Part shown: positions 25,255 to 34,210 of the stretch, in pieces
Position numbering within the stretch: position 1 is the stretch's first letter
Layout of the letters: each line of letters begins with the position of its first letter
Assembly (NCBI RefSeq): GCF_001570365.1
Contig: NZ_BBYK01000057.1
Coordinates: forward strand, 74,776-138,775
Reading direction: 5' to 3'
Source of the DNA: Microtetraspora fusca
GTDB taxonomy: Bacteria; Actinomycetota; Actinomycetes; Streptosporangiales; Streptosporangiaceae
Length of the DNA: 64,000 bases
The notes under the pieces: generated by a model
The model's input: the letters and a program-made list of their open reading frames with translations, nothing else
Databases searched by the model: none
What the model was told of the DNA's origin: nothing
Translations under genes and position numbers: made by a program

Positions 25255-26757
25255 GTGAACGGTTCGCTCGAGTGCCGGGATCTCACGAAAAGCTTCGGAG
25301 GTCTCCCCATTCTGCGCGGCGTGAGCCTGCGGCTGGAGCCCGGCACGGTCACCGTGCTGGCCGGTGAGAACGGCGCGGGCAAGTCCACGCTCTTGAAGAT
25401 CATTTCCGGTCAGCTCCGCCCGGACACCGGAGAGGTCCTCTCCGGCGGCGAGCCGCTCGCCCCGGGCGACGTACACGCCGCGCGCGGGGCCGGCATCGGC
25501 ATCGTCCCGCAGGAGCTCGCGCCGATCCCCGACCTGTCCATCTACGAGAACCTTTTCGTGGGCAGGGAGAAGCGCACCAGGACCGGCCTGCTCGACCGGC
25601 GCGGCATGATCAAGGCCGCCCGCGAGATGCTCACCGTCTTCGGCATCGACCTCGACCCGCGCACCCCGATGCGCCGGCTGTCGGTCGGCATGACCCAGCT
25701 CGTCGAGATCGTCAAGAACACGTCGTGGGGCGCGCGGGTCGTGCTCCTCGACGAGCCCACCTCCGCGATCTCCGACCGCGAGGTCGACCGGCTCTTCACC
25801 CTGATCGACCAGCTCCGCGGGCGTGGCGTGGCCATCGTCTACACCACGCACAAGATGGCGGAGATCCAGGCGGTCGCCGACCGTGTCGTGGTCCTGCGCG
25901 ACGGCAAGCTCGTCGCCGACGAGCCGCTGTCGGCCCTCTCGGAGCACGACATCGTCCAGCACATGATCGGCAGGGAGCTGTCGGAGCTCTTCCCGGCCCG
26001 GCCGGAGCCCGGGGCGGAGGTCGCCCTCCGCGTGGCCGGCGTCCGGCGCGAGGGAGCACCGCCGGTGGACCTGGAGGTGCGCGCGGGGGAGATCGTCGGG
26101 CTCGCCGGCCTGATCGGCGCCGGCCGCACCGAGCTGCTCGAGACCCTCTTCGGCGTACGCGGCCGCACCGACGGCGAGATCGAGGTCGCCGGACGGCGGC
26201 TGCGGCCGGGCCGGGTGACCGACGCGATCGCCGCCGGCATGGCGCTCGTACCCGAGGACCGCAAGGGCGCGGGGCTGGTCCTGTCCATGGACGTGCTCGA
26301 CAACGGCTCGCTGCCCCACCTCAAGGCGTTCTCCGTCGCCGGATGGCTCCGCCCCAAGGCGCGGACCGCGGCCGTCGGCGAGTGGGGACGGACACTGGGG
26401 CTGCGCAGCCGGGGGCTCTCCCAGGAGGTGCAGACCCTCTCGGGCGGCAACCAGCAGAAGGTGGTCCTCGGCCGCTGGCTTTCCGGCGACGTCAAGGTCC
26501 TCCTGCTGGACGAGCCCACCCGCGGCGTCGACATCGGCGCGCGGAGCGAGATCTACCGCGCGATCACCCGGCTCGCCGAGTCCGGCCTCGCCGTGCTGAT
26601 GGCGTCATCCGACATGGCCGAGGTCATCGGGCTGTCCCACCGGCTCCTGGTCATGCGCGGCGGCGGGGTCGTCGCCGAGCTGGACCGCCGCGCCATGGAC
26701 GCGCCGGACGTGCAGGAACGGATCTTCCGGCACGCCGCGGGCCTCAACGTCGCTTAA
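25255..26757 (+). CDS. sugar ABC transporter ATPase with two nucleotide-binding domains
   Basis: A 500-residue RbsA/XylG-type ATPase. Domain 1 has Walker A GENGAGKST near residue 40, LSVGMTQLVEI and VVLLDEPTSAIS; domain 2 has the degenerate GLIGAGRTELLE loop, signature LSGGNQQKVVLGRW and VLLLDEPTRGVDIG. It powers monosaccharide or polyol import with the permease and binding protein that follow. GTG 25255 (GGAG 5 bp upstream) is preferred over GTG 25195, which falls in the -10 box. In rhizobial and Brucella erythritol loci the same three-part system is EryEFG. Confidence 0.88.
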   Translation: MNGSLECRDLTKSFGGLPILRGVSLRLEPGTVTVLAGENGAGKSTLLKIISGQLRPDTGEVLSGGEPLAPGDVHAARGAGIGIVPQELAPIPDLSIYENLFVGREKRTRTGLLDRRGMIKAAREMLTVFGIDLDPRTPMRRLSVGMTQLVEIVKNTSWGARVVLLDEPTSAISDREVDRLFTLIDQLRGRGVAIVYTTHKMAEIQAVADRVVVLRDGKLVADEPLSALSEHDIVQHMIGRELSELFPARPEPGAEVALRVAGVRREGAPPVDLEVRAGEIVGLAGLIGAGRTELLETLFGVRGRTDGEIEVAGRRLRPGRVTDAIAAGMALVPEDRKGAGLVLSMDVLDNGSLPHLKAFSVAGWLRPKARTAAVGEWGRTLGLRSRGLSQEVQTLSGGNQQKVVLGRWLSGDVKVLLLDEPTRGVDIGARSEIYRAITRLAESGLAVLMASSDMAEVIGLSHRLLVMRGGGVVAELDRRAMDAPDVQERIFRHAAGLNVA

Positions 26758-26782
26758 GAACCACTGATCCAAGGAACCCACC

Positions 26783-27811
26783 GTGAACGTAGCCGCGCCC
26801 AGCACCGCTGGGAAGAATTCGCCCGCACAGCCGCCGGAACGGCGCGGTCCCGCCCTCGGCCGCGCCGGCGAGGCCGTACGGGAGTGGGCGATCCGCAATC
26901 CCATGGTCCTCGTCATGGTCCTGGTGATCCTCTACTTCCTGTACATGAGCGACCGCTTCGGCACGGTGGGCAACCTCCAGACCATCGCGATCGCCGCGGC
27001 GCCGTTCGCGCTCATCGCCCTGGGCCAGACGCTGGTGATCCTCACCGGCGGCATCGACCTGAGCGTGGGCAGCGTCATCGCCGCCAGCGCCATGACGGCG
27101 GCCCTGGTCGTGAAGGACCACCCCGAGCGGATGTGGCTGGCCGTCCTCGCCGCCGTCCTGGTCGGCGTGGCCGTCGGCGCGGTCAGCGGTTTCGCCGTCT
27201 CCCGGCTCGGGGTGCCGCCGTTCGTGGCCACCCTGGGCATGATGACGGTCGCCTCGGGGCTCGCGTACGTGCTCGGCAACGGCGCCCCCATCAACGGCCT
27301 GCCGCCGGGCTACTCGGCGATCGCCAACACCAAGGTCTTCGGCATCGACCTGCCGGTCATCGTCATGATCCTCGGCTTCGCGATCATGATCGTGCTGATG
27401 TCGCGCACGACCTACGGCCTGCGCGTCTACGCGGTGGGCGGCAACCCGCTCGCGTCCCGGATCGCCGGCCTCAACGTGAACCGGACCCTGTTCAGCGTCT
27501 ACGTGATCAGCGGCGGACTCGCCGGGCTCTCGGGAGTGATCCTCTCGTCCCGGGTCATCTCCGCGTTCCCCAGCCTCGGCGCGGGCTACGAGCTCGACGC
27601 CATCGCCGCCGTCGTCATCGGCGGGGCCAGCCTCATGGGCGGCCGCGGCACCGTCTGGGGCACCATCCTCGGCCTGTTCCTGATCCAGACCCTGAACAAC
27701 GGCCTGGACCTGCTCATCGTCCCGTCCTACTGGCAGAAGGTGATCAAGGGCGTGCTCATCATCGCCGCCGTCGCCCTCGACGTCTGGGTCGTCCGGCGCC
27801 GATCGCGCTGA
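26783..27811 (+). CDS. sugar ABC transporter permease (RbsC/EryF-like)
   Basis: A 342-residue inner-membrane permease with about 8-10 hydrophobic helices. ALGQTLVILTGGIDLSVGSV is the highly conserved motif of ribose-type permeases, and GINRTLF-like AGLNVNRTLFSVYVISGGLAGLSG and AAVVIGGASLMGGRGTVWGT follow. It likely forms a homodimeric channel with the ATPase upstream. GTG 26783 follows AAGGAA. The 25-bp distance to the ATPase gene indicates co-transcription. Confidence 0.9.
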   Translation: MNVAAPSTAGKNSPAQPPERRGPALGRAGEAVREWAIRNPMVLVMVLVILYFLYMSDRFGTVGNLQTIAIAAAPFALIALGQTLVILTGGIDLSVGSVIAASAMTAALVVKDHPERMWLAVLAAVLVGVAVGAVSGFAVSRLGVPPFVATLGMMTVASGLAYVLGNGAPINGLPPGYSAIANTKVFGIDLPVIVMILGFAIMIVLMSRTTYGLRVYAVGGNPLASRIAGLNVNRTLFSVYVISGGLAGLSGVILSSRVISAFPSLGAGYELDAIAAVVIGGASLMGGRGTVWGTILGLFLIQTLNNGLDLLIVPSYWQKVIKGVLIIAAVALDVWVVRRRSR

Positions 27812-27907
27812 CCCCGGACCGCGCCGCGGGACCCCGGCGACAGGTCATCACCCAACCCCTCCTCGGGCGGTCCGCCGCCCGCACTCCTCAGCAAGGGAAG
27901 TACGCAC

Positions 27908-28939
27908 ATGTTCAAGAAGATCCGGGCCGCCGCGGCGATCAGCGCGGTGCTGGCCCTCGGCGCCGCCGGCTGCGGCGCCGGCGACTCCGGCTCCGGGGGC
28001 GGGAGCGGCAAGGTCAGGATCGGCGTCACCGTCTACGACATGACCTCCTTCATCACCCAGGGCAAGGAGGGCATGGAGGCCTACGCCAAGGCCCGCGACG
28101 TGAACCTCACCTGGCTGAACGCCGGAGGGGACGTCAACACCCAGGCCAGCCAGATGGAGCAGCTCATCAACGCCGGCGTGGACGCGATCGTGATCGCCCC
28201 GGTGCAGGCCGACTCCCTCAGCCCGCAGATCGCCCAGGCCACGGCGAAGAACATCCCCGTCATCGCGGTCAACACGTCGCTGAAGGACACCGGCGCGCTG
28301 GCCGCCACCGTGCTCCCCGACGACGTCGCGGCGGGCGCGCAGGAGATGCAGCAGATGGCCGACAAGCTCGGCGGCAAGGGCAACATCGTCATCCTGCAGG
28401 GCCCGCTCGCCTCCTCGCCGGAGCTCGACCGGACCAAGGGCATCATGCAGACCCTGGCGAAGTACCCCGACATCAAGGTGCTCGCCAAGGACACCGCCAA
28501 CTGGAACCGCGACGAGGCCGTCAACAAGACCAAGAACTGGCTGTCCAGCTTCGGCGACCAGCTCAACGGGATCGTGGCCGAGAACGACGACATGGCGCTG
28601 GGCGCCCTGCGCGCGCTCAAGGAGGCCGGCAAGTCCCTGCCCGTCGTCGGCATCGACGGCATCCAGGACGGCCTGCAGGCCGTCAAGAGCGGCGAGCTGA
28701 TCGGCTCCTCCCTCCAGCACGGCCGGGTCGAGATGGGCGCCGGTCTCGCGGTGGCCCTCCGGGTGGTCAAGAAGGAGAGCTTCGAGAAGACCAACACGTA
28801 CGTGATGCCGGCCATCACGCCGGAGAACGTCGACAAGCTCCTCGACCACGTGGTCACGGGCAAGGACGCCTTCCTGGCCAAGCTTCCCGATCTTGTTGAC
28901 AAGAACCTGCAAAGCGGCAACATCGCGAACGAGGAATGA
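27908..28939 (+). CDS. sugar-binding lipoprotein of the ABC transporter
   Basis: A 343-residue periplasmic-binding-protein-like lipoprotein (Peripla_BP_4 class). The signal peptide [22 protein letters not shown] ends in lipobox LGAAGC, so the mature protein is tethered outside the membrane by Cys22. [20 protein letters not shown] and [25 protein letters not shown] are ribose-binding-protein-like. It captures the substrate, predicted to be a tetritol from the surrounding genes. AAGGGAAG precedes the ATG. A hairpin follows it. Confidence 0.88.
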   Translation: MFKKIRAAAAISAVLALGAAGCGAGDSGSGGGSGKVRIGVTVYDMTSFITQGKEGMEAYAKARDVNLTWLNAGGDVNTQASQMEQLINAGVDAIVIAPVQADSLSPQIAQATAKNIPVIAVNTSLKDTGALAATVLPDDVAAGAQEMQQMADKLGGKGNIVILQGPLASSPELDRTKGIMQTLAKYPDIKVLAKDTANWNRDEAVNKTKNWLSSFGDQLNGIVAENDDMALGALRALKEAGKSLPVVGIDGIQDGLQAVKSGELIGSSLQHGRVEMGAGLAVALRVVKKESFEKTNTYVMPAITPENVDKLLDHVVTGKDAFLAKLPDLVDKNLQSGNIANEE

Positions 28940-28947
28940 CCGGGTGA

Positions 28948-28971
28948 GCGGGGCGGTCACCGCCGCCCCGC
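28948..28971 (+). terminator. hairpin after the sugar-binding protein gene
   Basis: GCGGGGCGG and its exact complement CCGCCCCGC flank a 6-nt loop, 9 bp after the stop. It probably ends or reduces transcription from the transporter promoter before the regulator gene. Confidence 0.55.
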
Positions 28972-29034
28972 GCACCGTCGTACGCACGGGACCGGCGCGG
29001 TCCCGGCCATGGAGCGGATGCGAGGTTCGGTTCA

Positions 29035-29853
29035 GTGGGGAACAACACGGAGTCCCTGGACGGCACGGGTTACGGACGGCCCAGCCGGCAGCAGGCGAGG
29101 TGGGACCGGATCGCGGAGTACGTGATGCAGCACGGCTCCGTCCGCATCGAGGAGCTCAGCGAGCAGCTCGGCGTCAGCGTCATGACGATCCATCGCGACC
29201 TGAGCGAGCTGGAGAGCAAGGGGCTGCTGCGCAAGACGCGCGGCCAGGCCACCGCGGTCGCGACCAGCCTGGTCGAGGCGAGCACGGTGTACCGGGGGTC
29301 GCGCAACCGCGACAGCAAGCGCGCCCTGTCGGCCGCCGCGCTCGAGATGATCGAGCCCGGTGAGGCGGTCGTGCTCGACGACTCGACCACGATCGTGCCG
29401 CTCGCGGAGCGGCTCGTCGAGCGCGCTCCCCTGACGGTGATCACGCCGTCGTTGCACCTGATCAAGATGATGACCCGGCAGCCCGGAATCACGCTGCTGG
29501 CGCTGGGCGGCCAGTACTACGAGTGGGCCGACGCGTTCCTGGGCCGCGTCACCGTGGCGGCGGCCAGGGAGCTGCGCGCCGACGTGTGCGTCATGTCCAC
29601 CGCCGCGATCGTCGGAGACGTCTGCTACCACCAGATGGAGGAGATCGTCACGGTGAAGCAGGCGCTCCTGGAGTGCGCCGAGCGCAAGATCCTGCTGGCC
29701 GACCATACGAAGTTCTCCCGGCGCGCCCTGCACGCGCTCATGCCGCTGGCCAGCTTCGACGTCGTCATCGTGGACGAGCAGACCCCGGCCGCCGAGGTGG
29801 AGCGGCTCCGCGGCAAGGGGATCAACGTGGTCGTCGCGCCGCCCGTTCCCTAG
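29035..29853 (+). CDS. DeoR-family transcriptional regulator
   Basis: A 272-residue sugar-phosphate-responsive regulator. The N-terminal helix-turn-helix (RIEELSEQLGVSVMTIHRDLSELESKG) is the DeoR signature; the C-terminal domain has the ribose-5-phosphate-isomerase-like fold of DeoR sensors, with VVLDDSTTIVPLAERL, ITPSLHLIKMM, ALGGQYYEWADAFLG and ERKILLADHTKFSRRAL. It is placed between the transporter and kinase genes and is the probable repressor of the island, with an erythrulose or tetritol phosphate as inducer. GTG 29035 has GAGG close by. Confidence 0.85.
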   Translation: MGNNTESLDGTGYGRPSRQQARWDRIAEYVMQHGSVRIEELSEQLGVSVMTIHRDLSELESKGLLRKTRGQATAVATSLVEASTVYRGSRNRDSKRALSAAALEMIEPGEAVVLDDSTTIVPLAERLVERAPLTVITPSLHLIKMMTRQPGITLLALGGQYYEWADAFLGRVTVAAARELRADVCVMSTAAIVGDVCYHQMEEIVTVKQALLECAERKILLADHTKFSRRALHALMPLASFDVVIVDEQTPAAEVERLRGKGINVVVAPPVP

Positions 29854-29873
29854 ACGGCGCCGACCGCAGACCC

Positions 29874-29891
29874 GCCGGCCCAGCGGCCGGC
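29874..29891 (+). terminator. short hairpin between regulator and kinase genes
   Basis: GCCGGCC-CAGC-GGCCGGC forms a 7-bp stem with a 4-nt loop just ahead of the kinase ribosome binding site. It may attenuate read-through or only stabilise the leader. Confidence 0.35.
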
Positions 29892-29910
29892 CTACCGACT
29901 GGAGGATGTG

Positions 29911-31635
29911 ATGACGCGCCTGTACAACGACCCCCGCGCGTTCGCCGACGAGATGCTCGCGGGCTTCGCCGACGCCCACTCCCGCTATGTGACGCGGGTC
30001 CCCGGAGGCGTGGTGCGGGCCGCGGAGACGCCGGCGGGCAAGGTCGCGGTGGTCGTCGGCGGCGGCTCCGGGCACTACCCCGCGTTCTGCGGGGTGGTGG
30101 GCGCCGGCTTCGCCGACGGCGCGGTGGTGGGGCACGTCTTCACCTCGCCCTCCACCCAGGACGCGGTCTCGGTCGGCCGGGCGGCCGCCTCCGACGCCGG
30201 GCTCCTGTTCATCACCGGCAACTACGCCGGCGACGTCATGAACTTCACCCTCGCCCGCGACCGGCTGGCGGCCGAGGGGGTGGACGCGCGGGTGCTGTTC
30301 GTCACCGACGACATCGCCAGCGCGCCCGCCGACGAGGCCGGGAAGCGGCGCGGCATCGCCGGCGACTTCGTCGTCTTCAAGGTCGCGGGCGCCGCGGCCG
30401 AGGAGGGCTACTCCCTCGACGAGGTCGAGCGCGTCGCGCGGCACGCCAACGACCGCACCCGCACGCTCGGCGTCGCCTTCGGCGGCTGCACCCTGCCCGG
30501 CGATCCGGCGCCGCTGTTCTCGGTCCCCGCCGGGCGGATGGGCGTCGGCCTGGGCATCCACGGCGAGCCGGGCATCTCGGAGGATGAGCTGCCGAGCGCG
30601 CGCGACCTCGCCCGGCGGCTGGTGGACGGCGTGCTCGCCGAGGTCCCGGCCGACGGCGAGCGACGCCTCGGCGTGATCCTCAACGGCCTCGGCACGACCA
30701 AGCACGAGGAACTGTTCATCGTCTGGCGTTCGGTGGCGGAGCTGCTGGCCGAGCGCGGGTTCACCGTGGTCGAGCCCGAGGTCGGCGAGCTGGTGACCAG
30801 TCTCGACATGGCGGGCTGCTCGCTCACCGTCGTCCCGCTCGACGACGAGCTCGAACGGCTGTGGCGGGCTCCGGCCGACACGCCCGCGTACCGGAAGGGC
30901 GCGGTGGCCGCCGCGCCGACCGGTGTCCGCCGCCGTGCCGAGCAGGCGTCCGGCGCGCGGCAGGAGGCCGAGAGGACCGGGTCGGCCGCGTCGCGTGCCT
31001 GCGCGGCGACGGCGGTCCGCGCGCTCGGCGCGATGAGCGAGCGGCTGCGGGAGGCCGAGGCCGAGCTGGGCCGGATCGACGCCGTCGCGGGCGACGGCGA
31101 CCACGGCCGGGGGATGGTCAACGGCGTGAGCGCGGCGCTGGAGGGCGCCACCATGGCCGCGGGCCGGGGCGCGGGAGCCGGGTCGGTCCTCGCCGCCGCG
31201 GGCGACGCCTGGGCCGCGAAGGCCGGGGGCACGTCCGGCGTCCTGTGGGGGGCGATCCTGCGCGCGATCGGCGACGAGCTGGGCGACCAGGGCGACGAGG
31301 TCCCGGCCGCCCGGGGGGTGGCGGCGGTCCGCGCCGGGGTGGCCGAGCTGCGCCGCCTCGGCAAGGTCGAGGTCGGCGACAAGACGATGCTCGACGCGCT
31401 CGCGCCCTTCGCCGAGGAACTTGAGGCGGGCGTCGCGTCCGGCCGGACGCTGGCGGACGCCTGGGCCGAGGCCGCCGGGGCCGCCGGGCGCGCGGCCGAG
31501 GCGACGGCGGCGCTGCGACCCAGGGTCGGCCGGGCGCGGCCGCTCGCCGAGAAGAGCGTCGGGACGCCCGACGCCGGGGCCCTGTCGATGGCGATGTGCC
31601 TCGACGTCGTGGCCCGCGAACTCGCCGCCGAGTGA
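29911..31635 (+). CDS. DhaK-DhaL fused kinase, probable erythrulose kinase
   Basis: A 574-residue ATP-dependent dihydroxyacetone-kinase-type protein. The DhaK half (1-330) contains [17 protein letters not shown] and GLGIHGEPG, whose His normally holds the ketone substrate covalently. The DhaL half (about 360-574) contains [13 protein letters not shown], the Mg-binding Asp triad, and [10 protein letters not shown]. In M. smegmatis homologs of this architecture phosphorylate erythrulose in D-threitol and L-threitol breakdown, which fits the adjacent RpiB-type isomerase and SDR. ATG 29911 sits 4 bp after GGAGGAT; GTG 29908 is too close. Dihydroxyacetone itself is an alternative substrate. Confidence 0.78.
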   Translation: MTRLYNDPRAFADEMLAGFADAHSRYVTRVPGGVVRAAETPAGKVAVVVGGGSGHYPAFCGVVGAGFADGAVVGHVFTSPSTQDAVSVGRAAASDAGLLFITGNYAGDVMNFTLARDRLAAEGVDARVLFVTDDIASAPADEAGKRRGIAGDFVVFKVAGAAAEEGYSLDEVERVARHANDRTRTLGVAFGGCTLPGDPAPLFSVPAGRMGVGLGIHGEPGISEDELPSARDLARRLVDGVLAEVPADGERRLGVILNGLGTTKHEELFIVWRSVAELLAERGFTVVEPEVGELVTSLDMAGCSLTVVPLDDELERLWRAPADTPAYRKGAVAAAPTGVRRRAEQASGARQEAERTGSAASRACAATAVRALGAMSERLREAEAELGRIDAVAGDGDHGRGMVNGVSAALEGATMAAGRGAGAGSVLAAAGDAWAAKAGGTSGVLWGAILRAIGDELGDQGDEVPAARGVAAVRAGVAELRRLGKVEVGDKTMLDALAPFAEELEAGVASGRTLADAWAEAAGAAGRAAEATAALRPRVGRARPLAEKSVGTPDAGALSMAMCLDVVARELAAE

Positions 31636-31685
31636 TTCCTACTCCAAGGCGCGAAGAAGTGCGAAATGTACGAAGAGGTGGGGGA

Positions 31686-32204
31686 ATGACCGACAAACTG
31701 CGCATCGTCGTGGGCTGCGACGATGCCGGGCTCGACTACAAGGAGGTCCTCAAGGCCGACCTGCGGGCGGACGACCGCGTCAGCGAGGTCATCGACGTCG
31801 GGGTCGGCGCCGGGCAGCACACGGCGTACCCGCACGTGGCGGTCGCCGCCGCGCGGCTCGTCGCCGCGGGCGAGGCCGACCGCGCCCTGCTGGTCTGCGG
31901 CACCGGGCTCGGCGTGGCGATCAGCGCCAACAAGGTGCCCGGCATCCGGGCCGTCACCGCGCACGACAGCTTCTCCGTCGAGCGCGCCGTGCTCAGCAAC
32001 AACGCGCAGGTCCTGTGCTTCGGCCAGCGGGTCATCGGCCTGGAGCTCGCCCGGCGGCTGGCCAGGGAGTGGCTGGGCTACCGGTTCGACGACAGGTCGC
32101 CCTCGGCCTCCAAGGTCGAGGCGCTCAGCTCGTACGAGGCGGGTGGGGCCGCGGCCGAGGACGAGGCGCTCGCGGTCTCCTGCTCCGACCCCCGGGCCGA
32201 GTAG
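31686..32204 (+). CDS. RpiB/LacAB-type sugar phosphate isomerase (EryI/DerI-like)
   Basis: A 172-residue aldose-ketose isomerase. [48 protein letters not shown] (catalytic Cys in CGTGLG) and [15 protein letters not shown] are RpiB family motifs. In tetritol catabolism this family converts D-erythrulose 4-phosphate to D-erythrose 4-phosphate, feeding the pentose phosphate pathway. GAGGTGGGG precedes ATG 31686. It is 50 bp after the kinase gene. Ribose-5-phosphate isomerase is less likely given the neighbours. Confidence 0.8.
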   Translation: MTDKLRIVVGCDDAGLDYKEVLKADLRADDRVSEVIDVGVGAGQHTAYPHVAVAAARLVAAGEADRALLVCGTGLGVAISANKVPGIRAVTAHDSFSVERAVLSNNAQVLCFGQRVIGLELARRLAREWLGYRFDDRSPSASKVEALSSYEAGGAAAEDEALAVSCSDPRAE

Positions 32205-32236
32205 CCCCGGCCGCACCCGACGATCAAGGAGAACGC

Positions 32237-32995
32237 ATGAGCACGCTCGACCTTTCCTTCGGCCTGGACGGCAAGGTGGCCCTGGTCACCGGCGGAGCCT
32301 CCGGGATCGGCTCGGCCGTCGCCGACGCATTCGCCGCCAAGGGCGCGCACGTCGCGGTGCTGGACCGCGACGCGGACGCGGCCGAGGCCAAGGCCGCCGC
32401 CCTCGGCCCGGACAGTTCGGCGACGGCCTGCGATGTGTCCGACGCCGCCGCCGTCGAGAGCGCGGTCCGCGCCGTGATCGACCGCCACGGCCGGGTGGAC
32501 GTCCTGGTCAACAGCGCCGGCGTGGCCATCCTCGCCCCCGCCGAGGAGCTGACCGAGTCCATGTGGGACACGACGATGAACGTCAACCTCAAGGGGACGT
32601 TCCTGGTGTCCCAGGCGGTGGGCCGGCACATGCTGGAGCGGGGCCGCGGAAAGATCATCAACCTCGCCTCGCAGGCCGCCACCGTCGCGCTCGACGCCCA
32701 CGCCGCGTACTGCGCCTCGAAGTTCGGCGTCGTCGGGCTGTCCAAGGTCCTCGCCTCGGAGTGGGCCGGGCGCGGCGTGACGGTCAACACCATCTCGCCG
32801 ACCGTCGTGCTCACCGACCTCGGGCGCAAGGCGTGGGCGGGGGAGAAGGGCGACGCGCTCAAGGCGCTGATCCCCACCGGGCGCTTCGCCTACCCGGAGG
32901 AGATCGCGGCCACCGCCGTGTTCCTCGCCTCCGACGCGTCCGACATGATCAACGGCGCCGACATCCTCGTGGACGGCGGCTACACGATCCGCTGA
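32237..32995 (+). CDS. SDR dehydrogenase, probable threitol/polyol dehydrogenase
   Basis: A 252-residue classical SDR: VTGGASGIGSAVADAFAAKG binds NAD, VNSAGVAILAPAE is the NAG-type motif, and the catalytic Ser-Tyr-Lys lie in NLASQAATVALDAHAAYCASKFG. It probably oxidises a tetritol to erythrulose for the upstream kinase. AAGGAGA precedes ATG 32237, 32 bp after the isomerase gene. A strong terminator follows, marking the operon end. Confidence 0.75.
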   Translation: MSTLDLSFGLDGKVALVTGGASGIGSAVADAFAAKGAHVAVLDRDADAAEAKAAALGPDSSATACDVSDAAAVESAVRAVIDRHGRVDVLVNSAGVAILAPAEELTESMWDTTMNVNLKGTFLVSQAVGRHMLERGRGKIINLASQAATVALDAHAAYCASKFGVVGLSKVLASEWAGRGVTVNTISPTVVLTDLGRKAWAGEKGDALKALIPTGRFAYPEEIAATAVFLASDASDMINGADILVDGGYTIR

Positions 32996-33018
32996 CGGGA
33001 GCCGCTCTCACCGAGGCA

Positions 33019-33043
33019 CGGTGCCCCCCGAAGCGGGGCACCG
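33019..33043 (+). terminator. terminator of the tetritol operon
   Basis: CGGTGCCCC and its exact complement GGGGCACCG flank a 7-nt loop, 24 bp after the SDR stop. Confidence 0.65.
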
Positions 33044-33142
33044 CCCGGACGATCACGAATCGGTGACCGCTTCCCTCGAAGCCCGACATGTCGCGCTCCG
33101 GCGCGGCAGGGTGGAGCCACCGCATGGACGAGGAGGGGATCG

Positions 33143-34168
33143 GTGGCTCTGGCTCGGATGACGCGGCTGCCCGCGTCGGCGGCCCTGCCGTACGCGCTGC
33201 GACGGGACACGGACGGCGCGGCGGCGCGGGAGGCGGCCCTCGCGGCCTTCCTCGCCTCGCGCACCCGCACCACGGTGGGACGGGTCCTGGAGAAGGCCGC
33301 CCGGGTGGCGACGCACGGGCGGCCGGCCGCCGCGCTCAAGGGCGTGGCGGCGACCGACTGGTTCCGCCTCGACGCCAAGGACGACGTCACCGAGAAGTGG
33401 TACCCGCAGGGCCTGTCCGGCGGCTCCGACGCCGGGCTGAGCAGCCCGTCCGCCTTCGCGATCAGCTGGTACTGGAAGCCCGAGCCCTCGGCGGAGCCGC
33501 AGCGGGGCATCCGGGTCAGCTTCCTCAACGTCGCCACCCTGCGGTACGTCCACGTGCTGCTGGTGGAGCCGGACGGCGCCGGGGAGCCCGTCCCGATCAA
33601 CGTCCACGCGGGCGGGCTCGTCTGGTACAAGAACCTGCTCTACGTGCCCGACACCACCGGAGGGCTGCGGGTGTTCGACCTGCGCAACCTGTGCGAGGGC
33701 GGGCTGTTCGACTATCCCTACACGCTGCCCCAGTCGGACGTGTGGTCCTGCGACCGGGCGCTGGGCGCGCGGTTCTCGTTCGCGTCCCTCGACCGCAGCG
33801 CCGACCCCGCCCTGCTCGTGTCGGGCGAGTACCTGACCTCGGGCACGGGGCGGGTCGTGCGCTGGGCGCTCGCCGCCGACGGCTCCCTCGCCGCCGACGA
33901 GAAGGGGAAGGCCGTGCCCGTGGACGCCTACACCGGGCCGGGTCCGAAGATCCAGGGCGCGGCCTCCTACAAGGGGCGCTGGTACTTCAGCCAGTCCGGT
34001 GTCGCGGGCGCGAACGACCGGCTGCTCACCACCGCTCCGGGTGAGGCGGTGCGGGAGCGGATGTACCCCAAGGGCCCCGAGGACCTCACGGTGTGGCGGG
34101 GGAAGAGCACGATCTGGACGATCGCCGAGAAGCCCGGCGGCCGGGTCATCGTCGGCGTCCCCCTCTGA
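33143..34168 (+). CDS. conserved hypothetical protein, predicted beta-rich
   Basis: A 341-residue protein that I do not recognise. There is no convincing signal peptide or membrane helix. From about residue 70 the chain alternates short beta-like segments rich in Trp, Tyr and Gly (AISWYWKPEP, GGLVWYKNLLYVPDTTGGLRVFDLRNL, YKGRWYFSQSG, VWRGKSTIWTIAEKPGGRVI), a pattern like beta-propeller repeats. GTG 33143 follows AGGAGGGG. It stands alone between the tetritol operon and the polymerase gene. Confidence 0.6.
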   Translation: MALARMTRLPASAALPYALRRDTDGAAAREAALAAFLASRTRTTVGRVLEKAARVATHGRPAAALKGVAATDWFRLDAKDDVTEKWYPQGLSGGSDAGLSSPSAFAISWYWKPEPSAEPQRGIRVSFLNVATLRYVHVLLVEPDGAGEPVPINVHAGGLVWYKNLLYVPDTTGGLRVFDLRNLCEGGLFDYPYTLPQSDVWSCDRALGARFSFASLDRSADPALLVSGEYLTSGTGRVVRWALAADGSLAADEKGKAVPVDAYTGPGPKIQGAASYKGRWYFSQSGVAGANDRLLTTAPGEAVRERMYPKGPEDLTVWRGKSTIWTIAEKPGGRVIVGVPL

Positions 34169-34198
34169 CGGGTCCCGGGCCGGGCCGCGGCTCCGGCG

Positions 34199-34204
34199 TA
34201 TGGT
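34199..34204 (+). promoter_or_regulatory. -10 box consistent with leaderless start of the LigD-type polymerase gene
   Basis: TATGGT ends 6 nt before ATG 34211 and no ribosome binding site lies between, the arrangement of leaderless actinomycete transcripts. Confidence 0.4.
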
Positions 34205-34210
34205 GGCCGC

